A DNA stretch of 64,000 nucleotides from Symsagittifera roscoffensis (taxonomy: Eukaryota > Xenacoelomorpha > Acoela > Convolutidae), in the NCBI RefSeq assembly GCF_963678635.1, contig NC_087064.1, positions 27,818,189 through 27,882,188 of the forward strand, read 5' to 3'. Positions within the stretch are counted from its first letter, which is position 1. Each line of letters opens with the position of its first letter. The notes beneath the pieces were generated by a model. It did no database searches and had not been told where the DNA came from. It saw nothing but the letters and a program-made list of their open reading frames with translations. Position numbers and translations under genes: made by a program. Below, piece by piece: positions 1-31,179 of the stretch.

Positions 1-750
1 CAATACCGAGTCGAACTGGGTCGCACCAGATGGTCCTCTACGTGTTCCACAATCCACCTGATCATAGGAGACAGTTTGGTGAGGGATCTGAATGAGATCT
101 TCGTCTATGGTCAGACGACCACTTTGTCCTTTGGAGGAGCTTCGGTGGCTCAGGTCATCAAGATGATGGAATTCCAAAGCGAGGATCACCTGGATACGTT
201 AGTGATAATGCTAGGAACTAACGACGTCTCGAGAGCCCCAGTGACTCCCGAGTGCAAGTGGGAGCCTCTGCTGGTATGCCTCCTGAATGAACTGAACGAG
301 AAGTACAGGCCCAGGTTTGTGGTGCTGTGCACGATACCACAAAACCCGCTGGTGGGCACCACAGTAGCAGATTTCATGAATGGCAACGTGACGCGGTGGA
401 ACGAAATGATCCGTAACTTGGTGAGAAACAACCCTGGCGAGTTGCGACTTCTGGATCTCGAAAACACGCTGCGCATGATTGATCATATTGCGCTTACCAG
501 AGATGGGATACATTTCAACACCCAACGAGGGAGACACTGGATGAATGATGTATTTCAGACGCAATTGAGGGAAATGGAGCAGGAGTCGAGTGCGACCAGT
601 TCTCTGGCTCGGACCAGCGCAACGACTGGAGGAAGTAGAATAAGGGCAAGCGTGCCCGAATCCCTCGTCGACCGCCTAGGGCCCTTGGCAATGGAGACGG
701 CTGTAGCCGCACCCACCGCTCCGAGCTCAAACGTGAGAGAGAGAGGCTAG
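1..750 (+). CDS. SGNH-hydrolase-like protein, partial at left edge, first ORF of a giant element
   Basis: The frame is open from base 1, so the true start lies outside the window; codons upstream of the first start-like TTG at 76 belong to the protein. The catalytic blocks of the SGNH/GDSL hydrolase family are visible in order: GDSL with the nucleophile Ser codon at 73-75, a Gly-rich FGGAS block near 135-150, LGTND with Asn at 220-222, and DGIH with Asp at 502-504 and His at 511-513. All four catalytic positions are kept, so an esterase or acyl-hydrolase activity is plausible, but the substrate is unknown. After the domain (beyond about 560) the sequence turns Ser/Thr/Ala-rich and ends at TAG 748-750. 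The next ORF lies in frame 3, which is open from 639, so the two frames overlap over 639-750 and the stop may be the result of an indel. Esterase domains also occur in ORF1 proteins of some non-LTR retrotransposons, but I see no reverse transcriptase in this unit. Confidence 0.72.
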   Translation, partial: QYRVELGRTRWSSTCSTIHLIIGDSLVRDLNEIFVYGQTTTLSFGGASVAQVIKMMEFQSEDHLDTLVIMLGTNDVSRAPVTPECKWEPLLVCLLNELNEKYRPRFVVLCTIPQNPLVGTTVADFMNGNVTRWNEMIRNLVRNNPGELRLLDLENTLRMIDHIALTRDGIHFNTQRGRHWMNDVFQTQLREMEQESSATSSLARTSATTGGSRIRASVPESLVDRLGPLAMETAVAAPTAPSSNVRERG

Positions 751-803
751 GGACTGCTCCTCCTCCCAGAACACAACCGCTTGAAAGCCGACTCGGCAGA
801 TCA

Positions 804-1583
804 GTGGTTCAGAACAGAAATAACTCCCAGACCGTGTCTAGGAGGAACGATCCGCCCGCCACGGCAAACCCTGCTTCAGCAGCAGGACCGTCTACGAGCG
901 CCGTGCCTGCGGAGGGAGTTGAACCAGGCAGCCTGCTGCTTTGGAACCGATCAGACCCGAGTCATTGGGGACAGTACAAGACAGACATGTCCACGAAATT
1001 GAACATGAATACCCTGGCGTGTCCAGAGGACGCGATGAGAATGATTGGCGGAGAAAGTCCCACGGTGTCGCGACTATATCGGATATCAGGCGTGGATTGG
1101 CTGCTGGCAGAGCAGGAGCAGTTCAGCTCTGCGACTATGCTCCGACATGCAGACTTGAACGGGTTGCCTCAGGACAATACCTTTGGACCCTTGAACACGC
1201 GGTCCCTTACGGACGTCCGACAGAGAGCCCGGGAATTGACGCCACCTGCTCGAAGGGGCAAGTTTCAGGCAGAGAACAAGCCCAATAACAAGCATCATAA
1301 GATGTACAGGCAGTTCGCTAAACCACCAGGTCAGACGCCTGGCGAGTATTCGAGGGACTACCCCCGAACGACCACGGTGGATGGAGATGACAAGAGATAT
1401 GGGAAACTGAAGGCCCCAATAGGCGACGGCCTGTTTGCAGCTTACGATCCCTTAGATATGAAAGCTGCCAAGTATCTGATCGTAGCCAGTTCCGATTATC
1501 TCTATACGCCCCGGTCTCTCTTTTGGCCCGACGTGATTTTCTTGACGGCACCTAAATTGGACTGGGGACAGGCATCGGCATGA
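804..1583 (+). CDS. Hypothetical protein, second ORF of the giant SGNH element
   Basis: This 259-codon ORF lies in frame 3, and that frame is open back to 639, inside the end of the SGNH ORF. The first third is low-complexity (Pro, Ser, Thr, Ala), consistent with a linker. The middle is charged and I do not recognise it. The last 60 residues, around YLIVASSDYLY and WPDVIFLTAPKLDWG, look like the first strands of an alpha/beta fold that continues into the next ORF. The stop TGA overlaps the start of the next ORF as ATGA (1580-1583). The next frame is open from 1556, just after a TAA at 1553-1555, and a single missing G in the GGGG run at 1563-1566 would fuse the two ORFs. It could be a middle piece of one large ORF or a genuine separate cistron. 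No function is assigned. Confidence 0.55.
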   Translation: MVQNRNNSQTVSRRNDPPATANPASAAGPSTSAVPAEGVEPGSLLLWNRSDPSHWGQYKTDMSTKLNMNTLACPEDAMRMIGGESPTVSRLYRISGVDWLLAEQEQFSSATMLRHADLNGLPQDNTFGPLNTRSLTDVRQRARELTPPARRGKFQAENKPNNKHHKMYRQFAKPPGQTPGEYSRDYPRTTTVDGDDKRYGKLKAPIGDGLFAAYDPLDMKAAKYLIVASSDYLYTPRSLFWPDVIFLTAPKLDWGQASA

Positions 1584-4500
1584 TGATAAGTGTACGAAGG
1601 GTGGTCAGCATGGAGCCGCAGGTGATAGTGGTTGCAGGCTCAAATGATCATCTGCAGAGCAGGGGCTTATTGTCACGTCTGACGGATGGGTCGATCCCGA
1701 GCAACGAGGTCATAGGGGAGGTGATAATGACACTGCTCTCGGCGATGGCTGAGGTAGAAGCAGCAGCAAAACAACGCTTCACCCAAAATGTGGTGAAGGT
1801 GATCTTTGCATTGTCCCCAGGGTACGCTGCCTTGCCAGAACCCCTTCAGTTTGTGTACACAATGGTCACAACGATAGCAGAGGGGAGGTTCAACGTGATA
1901 ATTCCTGCCCCGAACAGAGTAGTGGACCCAGACAATTACTACCCGTCCCGATCTGAGCTTCCCGCCGTTTGGGCTGACATTTCGAATGCCATACAGGGAC
2001 TCAGAGATTGTAGCACAACTCGGTTGGTGCTAGATGAAGTTCTGGGGTTGGAGCTGTCCAACTTTGCCAGATTGCTGAAACTAAGACCAGGGGTGGATGA
2101 AGATCATCTGTTAATACAACAGGTGGCTGATGATCTCTGGTTCAGACAGATGGATCATGCCGAGAATGAGCAGGGCAGGACAGTCAGGAAGAACATGACA
2201 TCAGCGGAAGAAGATCTCATTGCAATGGCCTTGCGCACGAAGCCGCACAACAACGTATGGTTGTACTTGTCACCAAGGCTGTGCAGCTTGGGTGAGGACG
2301 CGTTCGAGCATGCGCCGGCAGTGATAAAAGAGATACACGTGTATCTGAAAAACTTGTTTGATGCCCGGGAGTTAACTGGGGGCATGATGTTGAAGTTGAT
2401 GCAGGACGTAAACACGATGTCACTGGACAAGTTCCAAGCTGACGTGCTAGCCACGAGCGCACAGTACGAACGATCAGATGCTATCTTGGGTGGAATGGGA
2501 GTGGGATGGACGCCATCCTTCCTGTCGACGTGCTATCCTAGGGCATCCCGGAACTTGATCGCGAGTTTTGTCAGAGACATCAGGAAGTTATCGATTGGCC
2601 TGGTGTTAGCCTTATACGTGACATTTGGTCACGAAAATTTCGTGAAGGGGCCGGCGAATCTCTTCACCCAAGCGTTGGCAGATTTGAGATTGGATGGACT
2701 CCTGACCCTGATTGCCATGACCTACGGTCGACTGGGTGATTTGCTTGTGCTGTTACGTTACCCTGAACAACTACAGGGACCCAGTCGTGAGTTCAATGCA
2801 CAGTTGGAAACTGCCTCGCTCAAGAAGATGAAAGACTGGAGGACTCTCCTGCTCCAATACCTCTTACAGCAGAACAGAAGCGTCACGGGAGAAGATAAGG
2901 TGGCGACGGATGCGAGTGAGTGCAAGCAATATTGTGGCATGCCCTTGCTGACAGATTTGGCAGTCATGATGCGGATCGATCCGTTGGCTCTGATTCACGG
3001 ACTGCGGGAATTCGTCACGGTGGTGTATGGACCGGTGATGTCTTTCGTGTTCCCGGACGTGCAAGTCAAGGCATACAGGAATTCGGTGTTGTATGTCAAC
3101 CTGGTCTCAGTCGTGGATTGTTCCGTGCTGAACTGGGTAGAACAGAGGGAGTTGAGAGGGCTGGCCAGTGACGATAGGCTGTTCGGGAGAATAGCGGAGC
3201 CAGGTTGGATGTTGATGGATTTCAACAACCACTTCAAGTGCCGAATGGGCCGTGAGGAACTTTCTCACATCCAGTTCAACCCGAAGCTTCGGAACTTAAG
3301 ACCAGTAGTGAAGGACACGGGAGCGGCTATGAGAGTGCCACTCTTACCAGAGGCCTATGCACACGCTAAAGAGAACCAGCAAGCGTGGCTTTCTGGGTCC
3401 AGGCCGCTGCCGGACCAATGCCCTCGATGTCCACCGATAAGGAGGATGTTGTTGGGAGTCACATCTCCCATCATTGCCCCTCGCATCGGAGCAGCTCGTG
3501 ACGCAGAGAAGAGAATGTTGAAGTGGAGTGAAGGGATGGAGCCGCGCTTCATCGGCTGGAATGTTGCAGCCGCGCACACGTTTGACTTCTCATTTCCTGA
3601 TGCTTGGAGCAGGAAAAAGATCAAGGCACTACATTCTAGGAGACCAGAGGTCTCGGCCGAAATGTGGAACGAAGTGTATTCTCCCACAGATGACTTATCA
3701 AGACTGAAGTGGTCAGGAGAAGTGAAAGTAGTGATGATGGAAGTGGCAAAGGAGAGCAGAGGAGGCTCATATATAACAATAGAGGACCTGGCACCACATG
3801 GCGAGGAGTCTGTAGAATTCCTGGTGAATGATGAGTTGTTTTATCACGCAGGTGACTTGACCGTACCGGCTCGGCCGGACTCGGGCATAGACTCACAACA
3901 AAGACCTTCAGGACCCAGGCCAAAACCTGATGCAGGTGATGATGAATTGATGGATCAGGACGATGACGATAACGATACCGAGGGAAAGACGGGAAAACCG
4001 GGTGAGACGGATCTGCGAGCGTTAGAGAGAGACTTGCTAGAATACCGGTTTAGTGAAGACGACAATGGGGAAGTCGATGGGAGTCTATTGCTAATGACGC
4101 CATCGTCTTTCATGTCCCCTACAAAGGAGGCGTCGGCCGACTTATCCCCGATAGACCCAATAAGCCAGGCGAGAGAATGCCGAAGCAGGGATCCGCAGAG
4201 ATTGCTCCATGAGTCACCAAGGAGGAGAAAAATCGAAGAATCAATGAGGGTATCCTTCCTGAGCACGCTGCCAGAAGAGGAATGGGAAAGATATCAAAGT
4301 GAGTTAGAGGGCAAGACAGGGGCAACCTGGAGCCGAGTGAATTTCATGGAAAGATCATGGGACGTGATAAGGCGATATGGGACGCAGTCCATAATGAAGG
4401 TTGGATTGAACCAACCCATCATGCGTGAGGTCCTGGAGAAAATAGTGAACTCCATGGAGTCGGATGTTCTGACCGAGTCAGTTACAGAAGACAGTGCCGA

Positions 4501-7132
4501 TGATCAGCAGGTCACAAAGAAATTACCCGTTAGACGAGCCAGAAAGGGGCTGAAGCGACTAAAAGGGAAGACAGGAAGTCGAGCCGTGAACCCGAGAGTG
4601 GTGAAGTCGAGAGCTAGCGCAGTGGTGACCTCTCTAACGAGCGCAGGTCGTTTAGGCGAGAGCGGGCAAGGAGATAGTGCAACGCTGACAGGGGGAGAAA
4701 AAGAGAATCTGATACCCCCTATGCTCTTGGCAGGTCTGACCACGACGGCCGTAAGATCAAAGAAAACAGCACGAACCCTGGCAGACACTAAATTAGAGAT
4801 GGAGATCATCAGTCAATGTGGATCTGGAGGACTTGAAGATTACAGGCCCTCGTGGACCAACATAGCCAAGCTGAAGCTGGAAGGACAACTCGACGTGGTC
4901 GAGTACAGTCGAGTCACTGTGCCGGAATCGGTCCACATGGGAGATCCAGCAGGGGGTTATGTGGAGATGTTGAAAGCGAGGAACTCCGCGAGAGGGCACC
5001 TGATGGCTTGGAGCGAGAAGCGAGCCATGCAGGAATATCTGAAAGAGCTTACGGAGAATTCAAACTTAAATCGGAAAGAATACGGCACGGTAATGTCCTC
5101 TGAAGCGAACGAAATCGGATTGGAAAAACTACTGGAAATTTCTTGGAGGGCGGCCCTCCAGAGATACTTCGACGAGACGATGCATGCACCTGCGACGGTG
5201 GCAGCGTACCTGGCTCATCCGTGCACGAGAACTGACCTGCAAGTACGGTTGGCTTGGTGCTTGATGGGCATCAAGAAGGCGGAATATAAAGCCAGTAATG
5301 ATTCGAAATCACGGGAACAGGAGCTGGAGTTGATGGAAGCTCTACGAGCGTTGACTTCAAAAGACGATTCTGCGATAGCATGGGCTAAGCGTAAGGATGC
5401 CCTTTGCTTTGTCAGGTTCGTGGTGGATCGTATCCCCACTCCTGTTTTGGGAGAATGTATAAAGATCATTCGGCAAAAGGGAGTTGATTGCGAAAGGAAC
5501 TTCCTTAGGGCACTCCTGGAACTATATCAGGATATGCCGTTGACTGTACCAAATAAGGAGTCGAATGACATGGAGAGCTATCGCAAGTTGGAAGAAGTGA
5601 GAAGATATTCCAACAAAGAGTTGAAAGTGAGCCGGGAGTTTATTGAAGCAGTCAAGGGACAAAAAGACTTTGCAACACTAGGGAAACTGAAGTCGTTCCA
5701 ATATGTGTCTGGCCAACCGGGGATGGCGTATAGTCCCTTCGTGAATGAAGAAGCCAGGGAAGCGTACTTCGACTATGAGCAAGTCATAGTACTCAATTTC
5801 TGGGTTGAACGGATTAAAGAAACTGGAATGCTGATGGTGGAACAACCCAAGCTGGGAATTATCTTGGAAGAACAAGTGGTCGAACCCTCGGTTCCCGAGC
5901 TAAAGGGGCAAGTGAGTTTTGATTGTGGTTCTTGGGACGGTCCCTTGAAAACCAGTCTAGTAACGATGTGGGAACTCATGAAGCCTTCTTGGTGTCCTCA
6001 TCCTAACGCCGGTTTAATCTGGGACATGACGGCGGATATCACGTTAGACCTGGATGATGACGCGAGTTTGCATGATCTGGCCATGATACATCATCTGCTG
6101 GCCATGAGGTTGACGAAGCGGAAGAGCAACCCATCCACGGAGCTGTCCGAGGAAGGTCCATCAAGCAATTGGTTGAAGCAGGGCACATGCTTGGCTCAAC
6201 ATAGTGGGATGGAAGGACATGTTTGTAACCTGGGACACTGCCTAGTTACGCTGAGCGAGCAGCATCGGCAACTGGCACGATTGTACGGAAGATTGAGCAT
6301 GTCGGATAAGAGCGGTATGGAGTTGGTCGCGGACTGTCATGGGGTGACGGATGTAAATTTGATCACAGCCTTGGGATTTTGTAGCATGACGAGTTCGATA
6401 GAATCGCTTGAGCGCCTGGAGCGTGCCCATGAGCTAGTGACGTCCCTCAGAGTGGAAGTATTCCCTGGAGCATTGCAGACGGAGCAGAAGATCGGGGGCT
6501 GGAGAGAAGCTCTGGAGAACGAGATGAATCTGAAAGATAGTGAGGCCTATCATAAACCGACTGGTTCAAAATATCTGGTGGGTTCAAGCTCCGCACCATA
6601 TTGCAGTAGTAGATATCCTACACACATGGTGGTGATGGATGCAAGGACACAGCAGGTGTTGATTGACCAACTTTTCTCTGTGCCAAAGTGTGTAAGGTTG
6701 GCCAGAATGTCGGAGAGGTCATATGATTTATTGGCGAAGATCTTTCGGGCAGTCCCGAAGAGATCTGAAGGCGAGTTGCAAGACGTAGTGGGTGAAGAGT
6801 TTCTGAGATTAAACGAAGGCAATGTGAGTGAGTTCCAGAAACAGAAAGCGAGTGGAGCGTTACCCACTGAATTCCCCACCATAGAAGAGAAAGACGACTT
6901 ACACAGAATTCTGATGGAGGTGGAACCGTTGCTGGGAGCCTCAGGGTATCGGACCCGAAGGAACATAGTGAGAATCCATGGGGAGTATCCTTGCCACTGC
7001 TTGGCGCAGACGTTGTGGTACCCCAAACGCGGGAATCTGATGCTAGTATGGGACGTGGAGGAGTTATACTCTACGGGGTTGCCCGATCAGTTGCTGAAAA
7101 TCTACAACTTTTGCACAAAAACATTTACTTAA
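1580..7132 (+). CDS. Giant 1850-residue protein of unknown function, third ORF of the SGNH element
   Basis: This is the longest ORF in the window, uninterrupted for 5.5 kb and clearly richer in GC than the flanks. I do not recognise a family. The N-terminus contains VVAGSND (residues 17-23), which resembles block III of SGNH hydrolases and follows strand-like sequence from the end of the previous ORF. No matching DxxH is evident, so this second SGNH-like domain is probably degenerate. Other visible features are a CPRC pair near residue 613, a strongly acidic Asp-rich tract near residues 784-810, a basic Arg/Lys tract near residues 980-1000, and a C-terminal region with scattered Cys and His. 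No reverse transcriptase YxDD, integrase, helicase or protease motif was found. There is no intron signal, no poly(A) tail directly after the stop, and no long terminal repeat inside the window. The long intact frame suggests recent activity or selection. Confidence 0.8.
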   Translation: MMISVRRVVSMEPQVIVVAGSNDHLQSRGLLSRLTDGSIPSNEVIGEVIMTLLSAMAEVEAAAKQRFTQNVVKVIFALSPGYAALPEPLQFVYTMVTTIAEGRFNVIIPAPNRVVDPDNYYPSRSELPAVWADISNAIQGLRDCSTTRLVLDEVLGLELSNFARLLKLRPGVDEDHLLIQQVADDLWFRQMDHAENEQGRTVRKNMTSAEEDLIAMALRTKPHNNVWLYLSPRLCSLGEDAFEHAPAVIKEIHVYLKNLFDARELTGGMMLKLMQDVNTMSLDKFQADVLATSAQYERSDAILGGMGVGWTPSFLSTCYPRASRNLIASFVRDIRKLSIGLVLALYVTFGHENFVKGPANLFTQALADLRLDGLLTLIAMTYGRLGDLLVLLRYPEQLQGPSREFNAQLETASLKKMKDWRTLLLQYLLQQNRSVTGEDKVATDASECKQYCGMPLLTDLAVMMRIDPLALIHGLREFVTVVYGPVMSFVFPDVQVKAYRNSVLYVNLVSVVDCSVLNWVEQRELRGLASDDRLFGRIAEPGWMLMDFNNHFKCRMGREELSHIQFNPKLRNLRPVVKDTGAAMRVPLLPEAYAHAKENQQAWLSGSRPLPDQCPRCPPIRRMLLGVTSPIIAPRIGAARDAEKRMLKWSEGMEPRFIGWNVAAAHTFDFSFPDAWSRKKIKALHSRRPEVSAEMWNEVYSPTDDLSRLKWSGEVKVVMMEVAKESRGGSYITIEDLAPHGEESVEFLVNDELFYHAGDLTVPARPDSGIDSQQRPSGPRPKPDAGDDELMDQDDDDNDTEGKTGKPGETDLRALERDLLEYRFSEDDNGEVDGSLLLMTPSSFMSPTKEASADLSPIDPISQARECRSRDPQRLLHESPRRRKIEESMRVSFLSTLPEEEWERYQSELEGKTGATWSRVNFMERSWDVIRRYGTQSIMKVGLNQPIMREVLEKIVNSMESDVLTESVTEDSADDQQVTKKLPVRRARKGLKRLKGKTGSRAVNPRVVKSRASAVVTSLTSAGRLGESGQGDSATLTGGEKENLIPPMLLAGLTTTAVRSKKTARTLADTKLEMEIISQCGSGGLEDYRPSWTNIAKLKLEGQLDVVEYSRVTVPESVHMGDPAGGYVEMLKARNSARGHLMAWSEKRAMQEYLKELTENSNLNRKEYGTVMSSEANEIGLEKLLEISWRAALQRYFDETMHAPATVAAYLAHPCTRTDLQVRLAWCLMGIKKAEYKASNDSKSREQELELMEALRALTSKDDSAIAWAKRKDALCFVRFVVDRIPTPVLGECIKIIRQKGVDCERNFLRALLELYQDMPLTVPNKESNDMESYRKLEEVRRYSNKELKVSREFIEAVKGQKDFATLGKLKSFQYVSGQPGMAYSPFVNEEAREAYFDYEQVIVLNFWVERIKETGMLMVEQPKLGIILEEQVVEPSVPELKGQVSFDCGSWDGPLKTSLVTMWELMKPSWCPHPNAGLIWDMTADITLDLDDDASLHDLAMIHHLLAMRLTKRKSNPSTELSEEGPSSNWLKQGTCLAQHSGMEGHVCNLGHCLVTLSEQHRQLARLYGRLSMSDKSGMELVADCHGVTDVNLITALGFCSMTSSIESLERLERAHELVTSLRVEVFPGALQTEQKIGGWREALENEMNLKDSEAYHKPTGSKYLVGSSSAPYCSSRYPTHMVVMDARTQQVLIDQLFSVPKCVRLARMSERSYDLLAKIFRAVPKRSEGELQDVVGEEFLRLNEGNVSEFQKQKASGALPTEFPTIEEKDDLHRILMEVEPLLGASGYRTRRNIVRIHGEYPCHCLAQTLWYPKRGNLMLVWDVEELYSTGLPDQLLKIYNFCTKTFT

Positions 7133-9442
7133 ACTGTTAAAATTTCCATGAACTGCCTTTTTTGAACTGCTAGTGGAGAAACAACCTTTCATTGTAATTT
7201 TTCCTAGACCAAGTACATCTCTGCCTCAAAAGAATACCTCGAACTTTTTTACAACTCTTGTTTATTTCACTATTTGTCGAACAAGGGACCGGCCGGTTCC
7301 CCCTCAGTGTGAGAAGAATGAAGACTGGGGGGTACAGAGGAAGAGTGTTGCAGCAATGGCTTTTATTGTGAAAGCATCTACAGAAACATAGAGGACATGG
7401 ATACACAAAAAGACCAGTTAGGGTGAGGAAGATCAGCGGCTTAAAGTTAAGCAAACACTAAACAATTTCCTATTTTCGATTATCTCCTATTTTCGTTTTG
7501 ATTATTGAACTTGTTAAACTTTTTTATTTTGGTTTAGTTTGGTCAAACCAAACTTTGAAAATTGTTACAAATGTTAAATTGTTGAAAAAGAGATTTTAGT
7601 TATACTATTTATGTATATATAGAACATAGGTGAGTATATTTACCTATTTAAACACGATTGAAGTTTTTAACATGTGTAAGACACAATTTAACTGTGTGGC
7701 AACATGGTAAGATTGAGTAAACTCGCTCGAGAAGGGTGGGTAACCCAATAACTTTCCTAGCCACACAGTTTCTTAGTTTTAATATTGAAATAAATAACTG
7801 ATTATACTTGGTGAGTGACGTTAAGTTAATTTTAACGGGTGCGTGGCCGTCCCACGTCCCACTTTTTAATCACAAAGAGCGAAAAGAAATTTTATGGCAA
7901 GACGACGTAAGTAGTCAGAAAAGAAATTTTATCTAGGACACTCCTCATGATGCAAATTTTGTGAAAATGTTGAAAGGCAGTGAGATGTAGTACGATGCCA
8001 TTTGTGAACACGTAGTGAGTTGAGGTGGGGTAGATAAATTTCATTTTCTTATGCGATTTGTAAGATTGAGTACAGAAAACTGGATAACTACTTGACGATA
8101 ACCCGGTGTTATGCGATCAATAGGGACATTGATGGGGCTGTCCGGGGAGTATGTGCCATTCTGCCAGATTGGCACAGCGCAACCTTCCGACGAAGCACGA
8201 ATCAGAGAGAAAAGGCCTTAACAGCAAAAAAGTGATTGAAAGGAGGGTCGAAGTATTCTGAACTTTCCTATTTTTAAAATTTCGATTTTCAAGTTGATAT
8301 TTCTCAGATATACGAAAAACGGCCATTTTGACCAAAAAAGCTGAGAAAATCAGAACAACGACAAATATTGTGAAAAACAGTCGTACAAGAGACGGAAAAT
8401 ACGAAGCCTCTTATCGTGGCAACAACGCACGATAAGACACTTGTCAGCGGATACTAGTGGAGAAGGAAGCTTCAGTGGGGAAGGAGTATTCCACGGAACC
8501 CTCCCGGGACGCAAATTAGGAGAGATAAGAGCGTTATCGCTGGAATATCACGGGAGGGGAGGCTTGGTCCCCTAGAGACTGTTTATGTGAAGGGACTGTA
8601 TAAAACTAACTATATAGCTACCTGGATGTCGTGAAACTTTAATTTAACACCGGTGTAACTTGATATTTTAGAATATGAGTAGCTAGAAAGAGGAAAGGGT
8701 CAATCCATCTCCAATGGATTTAATATAAAACTGTCACACAAAAATATGTGAAAATAGGTTGTTCGAGCCGTGTTTTTAATGACAATCACGTAGTCTGAGG
8801 ATCCGAGACTCAGCTATGTGGTTGTGTTCGCATGTAAACGAAAGCTGATCAAAAGTCGTTTGACTGATGGCCTAAAAATGGTAACTTTTTACTTAGCCCT
8901 AGACAGACCAGAAAATCAACTGGCAAGGTCGAGACGGTGAAAAACGAGTAGAATTAAGGTAACTGACGCCTGCCAGTCGTTAATAGGTACTTTTTCTACG
9001 CTCCGTCGCTGTGTAGTATTTGGGCGAATGTTACAGAACTTTGCAAAGCAATGCAAAGGTACCTTATTTGGATACAAGTGTGATCGAAGGGTCCCAAAAA
9101 ATAATAGGGTTTCTTTGTAAATAGTGCTCCAAAAATGTTTATTTTTGGCCTCGGTGATGTCATTTACTGAATCAAATAAGTTCACTTCTTAATTGGTCTG
9201 CTGTCTCTGAGCTAGCATGATTTATGACCCTCTGTCACTCCTCGTTTTTACCGGGACCCCTCTTCAATTCTTGTACCCTTCTTTGTAGAATTTCTTGTAT
9301 CATTGATGTCTTGTGTACCTATCATGTCGAATATTATGTTTGTAACATTTCGCTGTTATTTATATTACAAATTCATGAGATTTCAGAGCTTTTTTGTCTG
9401 TCAAGATAATTTGAAACGCTTTGTATTTCTGTTCTATTTCAG
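7133..9442. other. Non-coding flank between the giant ORF and the ACSL gene
   Basis: No convincing coding sequence is seen. The stretch holds a near-perfect palindrome around 7288-7302 (GGACCGGCCGGTTCC), the 13-base string GTAAGATTGAGTA twice (about 7709 and 8060), and a perfect 9-bp stem with a 9-base loop at 8411-8437. Its left part may be the 3' untranslated end of the giant element. Its right part should contain the upstream non-coding exon or promoter of ACSL, because the first coding exon starts after a splice acceptor at 9441-9442. I could not place that upstream exon. Confidence 0.5.
8411..8437. repeat. Perfect 9-bp hairpin
   Basis: CTTATCGTG and CACGATAAG are exact reverse complements separated by nine bases. 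It lies in the non-coding flank 3' of the giant ORF. Function unknown; it could be an RNA structure of the element's 3' end. Confidence 0.6.
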
Positions 9443-9454
9443 GCGTTGTTTATC

Positions 9455-30929
<21,475 letters not shown>

Positions 30930-31170
30930 GATTAATAACTGAGAATACATTAACAGAAAGAAGGACAAATTCAGAGCCCCGAAAGCGTAATTATTTCAAA
31001 CGAAAATTAATCGGAGACTACGTTGTGGCTTACAGAATGATTCAGAAAGTTACTTTGGTTGAAAAGTGCAGAGCCCGAGGAACCAGAAGTTGAGAATCTT
31101 ATTGAAAGAATTACCATCGGCTGCCGAAAATTGAATACGATGCTAAAAGAGTTATTTTAAATTTATGACC

Positions 31171-31176
31171 AATAAA
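31171..31176 (+). terminator. ACSL polyadenylation signal
   Basis: AATAAA lies 242 bases after the ACSL stop codon in AT-rich sequence, a normal distance for a 3' UTR. No competing AATAAA was seen nearer the stop. Confidence 0.6.
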
Positions 31177-31179
31177 TTA

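Larger units (their letters stand above)
1..7132 (+). mobile_element. Candidate giant mobile or virus-like coding unit, 5' end outside the window
   Basis: Three ORFs in frames 1, 3 and 2 follow each other on one strand without introns. They are richer in GC than the neighbouring DNA and end abruptly at 7132. Frame changes occur in 639-750 and near 1563-1580. This layout is what one very large ORF with two indels would look like, or an operon-like set using frameshifting and stop-start coupling. The lack of any hallmark enzyme other than the SGNH hydrolase makes the class uncertain. Calling it mobile or virus-like is inference, based on composition, the absence of introns and the break-up pattern. 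Confidence 0.45.

Noticed and set aside
186-7026. Many minus-strand and alternate-frame ORFs of 60-160 codons over the giant coding unit
   Set aside because: They overlap the long + strand frames with strong protein features and have no motifs of their own. They are shadows of GC-richer coding DNA.
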